Assembly (NCBI GenBank): GCA_032718565.1 | Contig: JAVGVS010000008.1 | Coordinates: 1,188,579-1,252,578, forward strand | Reading direction: 5' to 3' | DNA length: 64,000 nt | Source of the DNA: Distichodus sexfasciatus | Taxonomy: Eukaryota; Chordata; Actinopteri; Characiformes; Distichodontidae | Part shown: positions 1 through 11,000 of the stretch, piece by piece | How positions within the stretch are numbered: the first letter of the stretch is position 1 | Layout of the letters: every line of letters starts with the position of its first letter | Position numbers and translations under genes: made by a program | The notes under the pieces: model-generated | Told to the model about the DNA's origin: nothing | The model's database searches: none | Seen by the model: only the letters and a program-made list of their open reading frames with translations

Positions 1-129
1 CAGGGAGAGAGAGAGCGAACCAGCAGGATGTGGGATTCTCGCTCTGTCCCTCAGTTATTTTTACCCAGCTGTCATTATCTTCTGCTTCCTGTGCTGACTA
101 AAAGCAGCTCGCAGCACAAACTCACACAC

Positions 130-835
130 AGCCCGCTTCACCCAGCACACACACACACAGCCCGTTTCACCCAGCACACATGCACACACACAGCCCGCTT
201 CACCCAGTACACACTCACACAGCCCGCTTCACCCAGCACACACACAAACTCACACACAGCCCACTTCACCCAGCACGCACTCACACACAGCCCGCTTCAC
301 CCAGCACGCACTCACACACAGCCCACTTCATCCAGCACACACTCACACACAGCCCGCTTCACCCAGCCCACACTCACACACAGCCCGCTTCACCCAGCAC
401 ACACTCACACCCAGCACGCACTCACACACAGCCAGCTTCACCCAGTTCACACTCGCACAGCCAACTTCACCTAGCACATAGTCACACAGCCCGCTTCACC
501 CAGCATACACACAAACTCACACACAGCCCACTACACCCAGCACACACTCACACACAGCCCGTTTCACCCATCACACATGCGCACACACAGCCCGCTTCAC
601 CCAGCACACACACAAACTCACACATAGCCCACTTCACCCAGCACGCACTCACACACAGCCCGCTTCACCCAGCACACACTCACACACAGCCCGCTTCACC
701 CAGCACACACTCACACACAGCCCGCTTCACCCATCACACACTCACACACAGCCCGCTTCACCCATCACACATGCACATAGCCCACTTCACCCAGCACGCA
801 CTCACACACAGCCCGCTTCACCCAGCACACACTCA
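130..835. repeat. 31-bp minisatellite (CA-rich)
   Basis: About two dozen imperfect tandem copies of a unit of roughly 31 bp, built from a GCCCGCTTCACCCAGCAC core followed by a run of CA/CTCACACA. Some units are shortened or lengthened by 2-6 bases within the CA part. The open frames across it (His/Thr/Pro-rich on +) follow from the repeat lacking stops and are not genes. It lies in the ptk2 intron upstream of the first exon seen here. Confidence 0.93.
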
Positions 836-1097
836 TGTTGGTCCGCTTCATACTGTCTCACTGCACCAGCTCCTGTACTGAGTTAAACGTGCTGCAGGGA
901 GGGTGGTGTGGCGTGTACAGGTGCAGTGTTGGAGAATTCCTGAGTAATGAGGGGGCTGTGTTGGCACTGAGGCATGAAGACGCTACACACCCACCAACCG
1001 CCCCCCTCCCGATGACACTGGCTGAGTTGCCCTGAGAGAGGGGTGTACTCCGCTCCCCCACCTTCACTTGCCCCATGTCACGTTGGAGCCGGGGCGG

Positions 1098-1330
1098 GGT
1101 AGAGTAGAGGAGAGAGAGAGAGAGAGCGGGAAGTGACAGAGTGCAGGAACAAACAGGGAGCCAAGTGCTCAGGGTAAGAACAAGAGAGAGCATGGGAAGG
1201 TGGAGGAGGGGCATGGAGCGGAAAGAGAGAAGAAACTTCATAAAAGACAGAGAGAGAGAGAAAAAACAAAAAGAAGGAGAGACAGAAAGAGAGGGACAGG
1301 CAAACAGAGAAAGAAAGATGAGGGGCGGAG
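1098..1330. repeat. GA-rich low-complexity tract
   Basis: Purine-rich stretch with GAGAGA runs at 1110-1126 and 1246-1262 and scattered AAAGAGA blocks. The short open frames on both strands here are compositional. Confidence 0.8.
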
Positions 1331-1379
1331 GTGAGGAAGGAGGGAGGGCAGGAAGGCGGGTGGGTGTGTATGGAGTCTC

Positions 1380-1560
1380 GGTGTGGCCGAGTCGGGGCTG
1401 GTTGTGTGTGTGTGTGTGTGGAGTGAGTCAGCGCAGCAGCCGAATGGAGCTGCAAGAAACAGCCTTCACCACCGACTACAACACACTGCTGTGAGGAACC
1501 GGCTTCACCATGCTGCTCTTCAAGTCCTGCTTCGGGAGACTGGTACGGAGAGAGAGGGAG
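1380..1560 (+). promoter_or_regulatory. Possible internal ptk2 promoter / alternative first exon
   Basis: A unique, non-repeat block follows the GA tract. It contains a TGAGTCAG motif near 1424 (AP-1-like) and an ATG at 1510. From that ATG an 11-codon frame (MLLFKSCFGRL) ends exactly in phase 0 before a weak GT donor (GTACGG) at 1543. Phase 0 is what the next real ptk2 exon at 1986 needs. FAK is known to have an autonomous C-terminal product, FRNK, made from an internal promoter in birds and mammals, but that product starts further upstream in the protein. This alternative start is inference; no transcript evidence is available. Confidence 0.2.
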
Positions 1561-1985
1561 AGATGGGGGGGAGCTTCTGAGCACAGATGTGAACCGCTGG
1601 CGTTGATTTCGGGAGCGCTCTATCTGCCGCTCTTGAAACTCCTCATGTGGAGGTTTCAGTGAGAATTCAAGTTCAAAACGTGGACTGGACTTTTGTGTGT
1701 TCCAACTACAGGGATGCGTCGTGAACTGTTTTGCAGCATGAGAGTGATCTGTGGATAACGCGTTTTTGTGGTGGTGTCGTATGAGGGTTTTTTGTGTCTT
1801 CTACAAGCGCTGCTCTTATTTTGGTCGAATCCCCCAAAAATGTGCCAGATCCAGAAGGAATGTTTACGATTGATGATGTTTTTTCCCCCCTCTTTTTGCT
1901 TTATATCTGGCTTATTCTCTTTCCCCCTCTCTCCCGCACTCTCACACACACTCATACTCTGTTTTTTGCCGTCTTCATGTTTTAG

Positions 1986-2048
1986 AAACCAGACTCGAGG
2001 AATTCCAGAGGCAGTATAGACAGAGAAGAGTGCGGTCTCCAGGGACCT
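1986..2048 (+). CDS. ptk2: ptk2 exon: Ser843 linker
   Basis: 63 nt, 21 codons, phase 0 at both ends. It is preceded by TTTTAG and followed by GTAAGT. It encodes KPDSRNSRG then SIDREECGLQGP, matching the human linker around Ser843. The preceding exon, ending in the EERFL region, is not in the window. Confidence 0.93.
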
Positions 2049-5000
2049 GTAAGTTTGTTGTTATGTTTGTTTGTTTTCCATCACTGATTTAATCCAGACA
2101 CTAGCAATTTCCTCATTTTTAGTAAGAAAAACAATTATCCGTGGAGTGTTTACACACACACACACACACAGCCTATCCACCATCTATGTCATGTTTAATG
2201 GTGGCACACTGGTCTGCCATCTCTTTTTATATACATTCTTATACAATTTTTATACCTCAAAAATTAGATTTTCCCCCCAAATATTGTTCACATTGTAACT
2301 ATACATATTTGTCGATTTCTCCAGGTTCTACGCCCATTACTATAAAAAGTTTCACAAAGTGTTCAAACTTGTGAATGTGTGTGCAGGCATGCATAAGTAT
2401 GTGTGTGTGTGTGTGTGTGTGTGCGTGGCCATGTATTTATTGCATTGTGGGGACCTTTTGTCCCTTAAAATCACTTTTCTCTGTTTTTTGGGCTTTGTGG
2501 GGACATTTGAGAGGTCCCCATGAGGAAAAACGACTTTATAGAAAATGTGCTTGTTTTATTTGAGAAACTAAAAGAGGTAAAAGATGTGCTTTTGGTTACT
2601 GAGGTTAAGGTTAGGGTTAGGATTAGGTGTAGGTGTAAAATTATATACTTTAGTCATTATGGGAGTCTATGGAAGGACCTCACAAAGATAGTAATACATA
2701 GACTGTGTGTGCGTGTGTGCACGTGTGGACACACACTCCCTCTAGACTTGTCCTCTGCTCCGTACCAAACACAAACGGAAACTCTCCCTTGCCTCAATGT
2801 TTAGTTACTGCTTTCACTGTTCAAATAAATATTGGAGTGAAGGATGTAGCTTTGAGCACGTCTAGTCAGCGTGGCAGCTCTTATAACTCCGCTTAAGATG
2901 TTAGAGACAATGAAATGATGAACGAGGAGGATTTCTTAAGTGTTATGTCACCTTCTTCTCTTTCTATTTTATTTGTCCGGCAGCGGTCGGGGTTTTTTCT
3001 CATATAGAAAGAGCTTACTGTACTCTGTGAAATATTTAATTCAGTTTCTCCAGCGTGTGATGTAGCGGTTTAGGATTAGCACTGCGGCAATCCCTTGGTC
3101 TCCTTTTTTTTTTTTTTTTTAGATTTTATTCTAATAACCTTTATCGTTAATAGTACTTCATAATAATTGCTGTTGTTTTTGTTTTTACGCAGTTGAATTT
3201 AAATGTTACAGCACCAAAGAAAGGCGTTAAAGAAATCAATGCTACAGATTTAAACGATACTGTACGTTGTTTTGTTTGCTAATTTTAGGCAGGAAGTACG
3301 ATAGCTGTCGAATAGTAAGAATATAATACATTGTAGAACATAGCTGGTGTGTCTTGCAGTGAGTCAGTCTGAGGCGTACAGCAGTGATACTCAAACTAAT
3401 AAATGAACATATTGTTTCCTAGTGATTAGGGAAATTACGTGAGTGACAATTTGCCCAGAAGTGAGTCAGCGATATGTGGCTCATCATGTGTAAGAGCAGT
3501 TCTTCTGAAAACCTGCTTCTAAGGATCAGAGATTTGTGCTTGTCCACTTTGCACTCCCTCTTTTGATTGCATTTCAGCTGTGGTGTGGGCAGGATTGTGC
3601 GTATTTGTGTGGAATACACAAGGAAAAGTGAGAAGTTTGTAGAAAAGTCTAAACAGATCTTATTTTGTTTAGTGAGGTTAGGATTTAGGGTCAGGCTTGG
3701 GGCATTGGATTTAGGGTCTCCTTGGTGGCCTGATGGTAAGATACTCGTCTACAAACCAGGAGGTCGGGTCGGGCTCTATCCTGCCTACAGCATTACCACC
3801 ACTGAGCCCCCTGAACAAGACCCTTATTGCTCCAGAATGACTGTCCCTGTAATTAGGGAATGATTAAAGTGTCATAAATGTAAATATTCTTTGGTTTAGA
3901 ATGTTTTTTGTATGTTGACTGTGGTTTAGGGAATATGATTTTTTGAGTTCAAGCATTTGTGTGGAGAATAAAAAAGTGTAAAAAGGCGTGTTCCGGAGGT
4001 TAAGGTTAGGTGTAGCTAACAGTAGTATTTTCTTCCAGGGTTAATTGAAAGAACCACGTGTGTGTTTCTGATCCAGACTTTTTGGAGACAAATTTGAGAC
4101 TCTGCACCGTTAGACTGGGAGTGGACATTTACAGTTCATTTCAGGAGGGGACAATATTTCTGTACCTGTTTGGGTTTTTGCTAAGATATCTTTTGTATTA
4201 GAATGAATGAAAGAAAACTAATTTAATTTAATTTAAAATGTAAGAAAACATTTTCTTTATTGAGCCTATGGTTAGGGCCAGGCTTTGGAGCATATGGTTA
4301 TGTAGCTACAATAATCTAGATTAATGTCTGTGTGATTTGTGCCTCCAAACGTATAGTGAAGGAATTTATTGATAAAGCACTATGTATTTGCTAAACTACA
4401 GACCTATATATATATATATATATACTTTTTGCCGTGTGACTGGAAGATCGTCAGTTCGAATCCCAAAAGGTACCATTGAGGAGGTACCTGAGGTACAAGC
4501 ACTGCTCCCCGGGCTCCCCCACGTCAGCTGCCCACTGCTCCTTCACGGTTCCGCAAATCAGAGGTCTAATTTCGTTGTGGTTGCAATGTTTGCTGTGCTG
4601 TGTTGTGTTGTGTTCACAACACATGAGAAATAATCATTCACTTTCAAATGTTTAAAAAAAGGATTATATCTGTGTATTTCAGAGTGCAGTTTGATCAAAG
4701 TCAAAGTAAACTTCATTGTGCGTGTGCGTCTGCGTCTGCGTGTGTGTGGCCAGTTATGTCAGGCATCTGACTTGCTCCCCACCCAAACCACAACAACACA
4801 GCTGCTGTAGGAGAGACGCTGCGCTCTATGAGTCACTTCTATATTCTCACTCGCATGTTGTGTTTTGTTTGTCTATATATACAGGCAGGAAACCAGCACG
4901 TTTACCAGCCCGTGGGGAAAGCAGGTAAACTTTCGCACGTCTGTCAAAACACACACACGTAAACAGTCACGTCACTGCCGTCGCGGCCTCTCCACACCGC

Positions 5001-8000
5001 TCAGATATTTTAGAAAACAGAAGGGCAGATGACTCATGTTGGTGCTGATATTTTTTGCTTGAGCATAATTGTTTCCACTAAGCGGCAGCTCTCGGCGTCA
5101 TCTCTGAAAGTCTAATCTCACAGAGTGTGAAGTCCAGCAGTAGCACGACCGTTCACGACACTCGCTTAGTGGATCGACATGAACTTAGTTTTAGGTTGGA
5201 TGTGAGACAGTCATTCACTCCAGATCCAGCAGTTTTATGTGCAAGTTTAGCTTTACCCCAGAGCCTTGCTGTTAACCCTGGATTAATTTAGGGACTGTCA
5301 ATAAATGACTGTTTTTAGTGTAGTGTATATGTAATAATATTATAGTGAAAACACAGCATTTTTCAATGGAAAACTCTTGTGCCAACAGTAACGATGGAAT
5401 ACTAAGTTTGTTTTTATTGTCAGAGAGGCTTTTCCAACTTCTCAAAGTGCAATATATTACAGTAATAAACTGATACATGTCAAAATACTTGTTCTGTGGT
5501 CTTTATAAAGTATATTTTAGGGTAAAAAAATGCTGCGTACAAAGGACGCAGCATGACGTTAATTCATAATGCAAAATGAACATTTACTTTAAACAAGGAA
5601 CTGCATTATATTGTATCATAAAGGGGCAGATGGCAGCATTACGGTTAGGGAGTTGGCCCCATGATAAGAAGATCACCGGTTCAAGTCCCGAAATGGTGAA
5701 GGTACCACTGAGGTACTCATGAGCAAGGTACCGTCCCCAGTAGGGCTGCACGATTAATTATATGTCGATTCACAATCTCGGGTCACACATGTATACAATC
5801 TCATTTCAGTCTTATGGCGATTCACACATGTATACGCTTGGTGCCGGTAATGTGCTTTTTAGCAAAAAAAATTTGCCAACCGGCATGAAAAAGACAGAAG
5901 AAAAGCAAAATAAACACCAATGTGGAGAAAGCCTCAAAATGTTGATAAGCTAGTGTTCTTGGCTAAAAACCTATAAGTGCTATAGTTGACTGAGTGCCCA
6001 AAAACATAAGTGCTATATGTTTATTATTTAAAAAAAATATTTATGTTCAACAGATTTTAAGTTATTTACTTTTAAGGGTCTAAAATAAGGAAAAGACCAT
6101 TTTTTGTTACAAGAAACTTTCAAGTGCTGTGTATATTTTTTTATTGTTGAAAGTCATTGTCGAAAGCACTTTTTTAAAAACTTAAATGCAATAAATGCTT
6201 TTGCTGAAAGAAGGAGAATCTTTTGAGAGAATCGTGATCTCAGATTCACATGGAGAAAAATCATGATTCACATTGTATGCAGAATCCTCCAGCCTTAGTC
6301 CAAAAAAGCTGCCCACTGCTCCTTCATGAATGGATCAAATGCAGAGGTCACATTTCAGTGTGGTGCACTGTGGTGTGTTCACAACGACAAATCACTCACC
6401 CGCTTAATACTGCATCATATCATACTGATCCGAACCGAATCAAACCAAACCGAATCGTTCCATATTAAAATGCATGGTCCATGAATCATATCATGGCCCG
6501 TGTGTCCAGATAAATATCGGATTATCTTGTATTGGAGAGATCCTGCTACACCTGTGAACATTAGCAAACGCTTCAATCTCTGAGTCTGACATTGACTTGC
6601 TGACCTTTTCCGCTCAGATCATGCCGTCCCTCCCAAAAAGCCCCCCCGACCCGGAGCGCACGGCCACGCGGTCAGCGCCGCGTGCATCAACCCGGCCGAG
6701 AGCTACAACGAAGGGGTGAAGGTAACACCGCATCTCCTGTCAGCGTTACGCACACACACACACTCTCAAGCTCTTTTCTAGATTGACATACGGTCCAGCG
6801 CAAACATCTCCTCATTTTATAATATATTTTTTGCTATTAAATGAGACGGCAGCTAGTGATTTACTCCAACGCGTGCACACTTACATGTAAATACTGTTCC
6901 TGTAGGGGTTTCTGAAAGCGAACCAATTCAGTAACACGCATGCAGTAACGTCAGCTCTTCAGCATCTCGTGAGTCTGTTGCTACCTAAGAAGAAATCTCC
7001 ACTAAGAAAACACAAGTCAATGTCAGAATCTCTGTGAAAACTGATGAAATGGGTTTTAAAAGGAGGCCCATTGCTCGTCTGCAGTGGTTTTTAGTTGAGT
7101 GATTAAATCTTTAGGTCATACAGAGGTTACAACACAGATTTTGGATTTCCACAAAACTTTGTATGACTACAGCTCCGGAAAATAATAAGAGACACTTCAC
7201 TCTATTTCTGATTCATTGTTTTTACAGTTTGTCTCTGAGTGTCTGTGCTAAATATACAAGTCAATGTTCTTTTATAACTTTACCATGTAAATGTCAGACA
7301 TTTTTGGAGTAAATTATCGATTATCTTATTGTCTTATGGAGTAACTGATCTTAATCTAACATGGAAGTTACAAACTACACATATATTATTTTACAGTTAC
7401 AGTATGTCATTAAAAGAATATGGTCCACGGTGTCCTCATGTGCTGAGCTCTGTTTCCTCTATTCATCAAATTCACTGCCAAAAATCAGTGTCAGAAAATA
7501 AGAAAAAGAAAAGGATAATAAGAGAAAAGGTACCAGAATCAAGCAAAATTATCTGCTAATAGAGTGAGAAAATGTATCTTGTAATGGTCTCTTAAAACAA
7601 GAAAAACAATCTTTCCATTTTTCCATGTTTTTAGCTTTAATATTCTTAAAATAAGCAAAATTGTCATGAATTTCTTAACTCGTAGTGGAGAGCATGAGAA
7701 CCTTTCTGTTCTCTTAATTCAATTTCTTATTTCATTTTAAGAAGTTCTTATAATCAGTCAATTTTTCTTAATAAGATAATTGTAGCCAACGTTTCTTAAA
7801 ATTAGATTATTTATCTTACACATACAAGTCTAGTCAAGTCAGTTATTCTTAAAATAAAAGATTTTAAGATTTTCTGGCTTGTTAAGATTTCATTTTTTGC
7901 AGTGCAGTAATACATTAAAATATGGACTGCTTTCGTATTTTTCACAGACCTGCAACTGCCACACTGCAAAAAATAAAATCTCTACAAGTGTAATTGACTT

Positions 8001-11000
8001 GAATTCAGCATTTTAATCTTGTTATGCCATTTTTTGGATTTATTTTCTTGGTAAGACTGAATATTGTTTAGATTATTTGACTTGTTTCAAGAAAATTTCT
8101 CTTGGCAAGTGCAATTTTCTTGCTGCACTGGCAGATAATTTTGCTTGAAATAAGTATTTTTTTCCTAAAAATAGTACATTTTTTCTTATTTTTAAAAAGG
8201 CATTTTTTGCAGTGAGTAGCTCATAAAAGAATAGCAGCCTGTAGATTTCACACTCACAACCACATATTGCAAAGAGAGTGAACAAAGAAGATGATGTGTT
8301 CTCTTGTATTGTTTTCCGGAGCTGTACCGTATTGTGTAGAAAGATTCCCACGTTCCGTAAATACTCAGATATTTTAGATAAGCATCGAAGTGAAACTTTC
8401 TCAAAGAGACTAAATCTGATGACGGCAGTTAGTTATATTTATGACTCTCCCTTCTCGATTCTTTCTGTCTGCTCAGCACTTTAAGAAGTGATGCATGTGT
8501 ATGCATATTAATCTCTCTCTCTCTCTCTTCCTCTGTCTCTCCCTGCACTTTCTCTCTGCCTCATGACTTGATTTTGCACCTCTAGCCCTGGAGGGTAAGA
8601 GTCCTGTGTGGTCTCTGTCTGTACCTCAATCTGCATGTTTGTCAACTTCCCAAATAGAAAAACCAATCACACTAACCGTCGTCGTCCTCGAGTGTCATTC
8701 CAGATCCATCAAGTCACATCATTAGCTCCAGATTATCATGTTAGCAGATACGTCATGTCGTGCTGTTTAGTTGTTCAGTTGTGTTACTGGACGTCCTCTT
8801 TTCTTCTGGACGTGATTAAGTTTTGGGGTTCTTGTGTGAAGGGTGTGAACGGTCCCGGTGCTAACAAGAACTCACTAATGATGAGCATCACTTTGTTTTG
8901 TTCTCTGGCCATTTTCCTGATCTCTAACTGGTCCAAACTGTGGGGTGTGTTGCTACATTTTGGGGGAGATTTACTGGATCGTTTGAGCAGATCTGGGTTG
9001 GGTTTCCTCTCACAAACAGAAGACGTTTCACATCAGTGTGCTTTGGTTGAACGCTTTAAGAAAGGACGTTCCTCTACAAAGATTTCAGATCTTTTAGGAA
9101 ACTTCCTTTCTCAAATGACTGAAGTTTAAATAAACGCTTTAATGAGTGCATTTCTGCTCGGAGGCACTTTCCATTTTCATTACCAACCCAGATGTCATTT
9201 TCTAACATTTACCCCTCATTTGATTGATGGTTTTCATGTAGTTCTGATCTTTAGACGTCATTTAGTTCTAATTCAACTTTTGTCAGTACTTACGACGCAT
9301 TGTAAATCCTTTGTTAATTTGCAGTGTACGTCTTCCACCTTTTTTAAAGTCAGCTTTTGTGGTTGAGTTTCATTTCATGTCTACAGCTGCACTGTAATGT
9401 AATTCATTTTCTTCTTGCTTCAGATCCAGCCTCAAGAGATCAGCTCTCCACCCACAGCTAACCTGGACCGCTCTAATGATAAAGTCTACGAGAACGTGAC
9501 AGGACTGGTCAAGGCTGTGATTGAGATGTCCAGCAAAATCCAGCCTGCTTCTCCAGAGGAGTACGTGCCCATGGTGAAGGTGCGGAATTTACATTCAATT
9601 AGATATAAATATTTCCCATTTGGAAACACAAGTTTAGCAATACCATTAGAAAAATTAGATTCCATAATCATGTCACTGTGATCAAGAGAGTGACCAACAA
9701 GGGTTTCATAATAGGCTAAAATTTTTACCACACACACACACACACAATACGTATATAGTACAGTGTGCGTGTTTTGTTTTTTGGGTTTTTTTTGCAAAAA
9801 ACCTATTTCATCAGGCTCAGCCTTTTAAGATCTAATCTAAGTCCTAATCATGCTCATATATTTCAAAAACGTGTGTGTGTTTGTATAACTGTGACCTGAT
9901 TGCACACCGATGAAGTCGGGATGTGTGTCATTATGAGGACATTAAACCCACAATTTTTTCCAGCTAAATTTTGCCCTTTAAAATCTCAGTTCCCATAATG
10001 GTCTTCAAAAAGTGTGTGTGTGTGTGTGTGTTCTTGTACTTGCTACTTAGTGAGAACCAAAATGACTTTTTTAGTGGTCCTCACTTCTTTAAACCGCTTT
10101 TACGAAAAAAAATGCTAGTTTATTTGCAAAACTAAAAGTGTAGAAAGATTAGCTTTTAGGGTTAGGTGTAGTATTATTTAGATACAGTAATATAGAAGTC
10201 AGTGGAGGTCCTCACTACTATATAAGTACAAGGATGTGTGGGTGTGTGGGTGTGTGTGTGTGTTTTTATATATATGACCATGGCTTTTACTAGAAGATGC
10301 AACTTAGTAGATGTCAGAAAAATCTTACTACAGCAGCGAGTGTATTGACCGTGGTATGATGTGAAGAGGGTGTGCACGTTTATTAGGGGTGTGCAAAACA
10401 ATCCAATCGAATCGTGTTTCTTTCTCTGTCGATTCAAAATCGATTGAAGAATTCCAAAAAATGGAATAAAAACTAAAATAATGGCACTAGTTTACTTTTC
10501 CCCCCGACCCGAGTTCAGCTCGCTAATCTTATAGATGGTGCAATGTGGAAATCTGCCCAGATAGACCTCCCTCACGCGAGCATGAAGGAAATGCAGTCCG
10601 TCAGTGTGTGCACATGTGCATTACATTTAGTAAACTACATTTGAATCAGTGTGGGGTTTTTTTTGTTAATCTGCCACAGTCAAATGAGAAAAGTGACTCA
10701 AAACAACAACCTGGATACAGATTAATTAAAGTATTGAATCGTGAATCGTTTATGAATCGTGAGCCCAAGAATCGGAATCGAATGGAATTGAATTGTGAGA
10801 TTTTGTGAATTGTGCACCTACCATTTATACAACCATCATATTCTAAGGTTTTTTATTTTAAGATTTTCCTCTAAAATGTTTTTGTTTTATTTTTGTTTTT
10901 AATTGAATTGTACAAGTTAAAGGTCATGCTAAAGTTCAAAAACGTTTTTATCTTGGTCTCATTGGTTTGCGTCACATAAACCCGGCATTTGCTTTAAAAT

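Larger units (their letters stand above)
7167..8329. mobile_element. Composite DNA transposon with two internal insertions
   Basis: Outer ends are CTACAGCTCCGGAAAATAAT (7167) and its inverted counterpart GTTTTCCGGAGCTGTA (ending 8329). Inside sit two smaller elements, each with CACTGCAAAAA-type inverted ends, at about 7479-7906 and 7962-8213. No transposase frame survives. It occupies most of the intron before the PWR microexon. Confidence 0.7.

Noticed and set aside
28..881. Overlapping His/Thr/Pro-rich open frames (148 and 233 residues)
   Set aside because: They are translations of the 31-bp minisatellite in different frames, with no splice context or homology.
2596..2635. Telomere-like TTAGGG stretch as an interstitial telomere
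   Set aside because: Only two or three units, and the same core recurs in the other dispersed copies, so it belongs to a repeat family.
3714..3888. tRNA gene
   Set aside because: The tRNA-like head is part of a SINE with a conserved non-tRNA body and many copies, and a cloverleaf is not maintained.
8608..9129. 173-residue open frame just after the PWR microexon
   Set aside because: It lies in an intron of a well-defined gene, matches no family I know, and has no splice or start context. Length alone is weak evidence.
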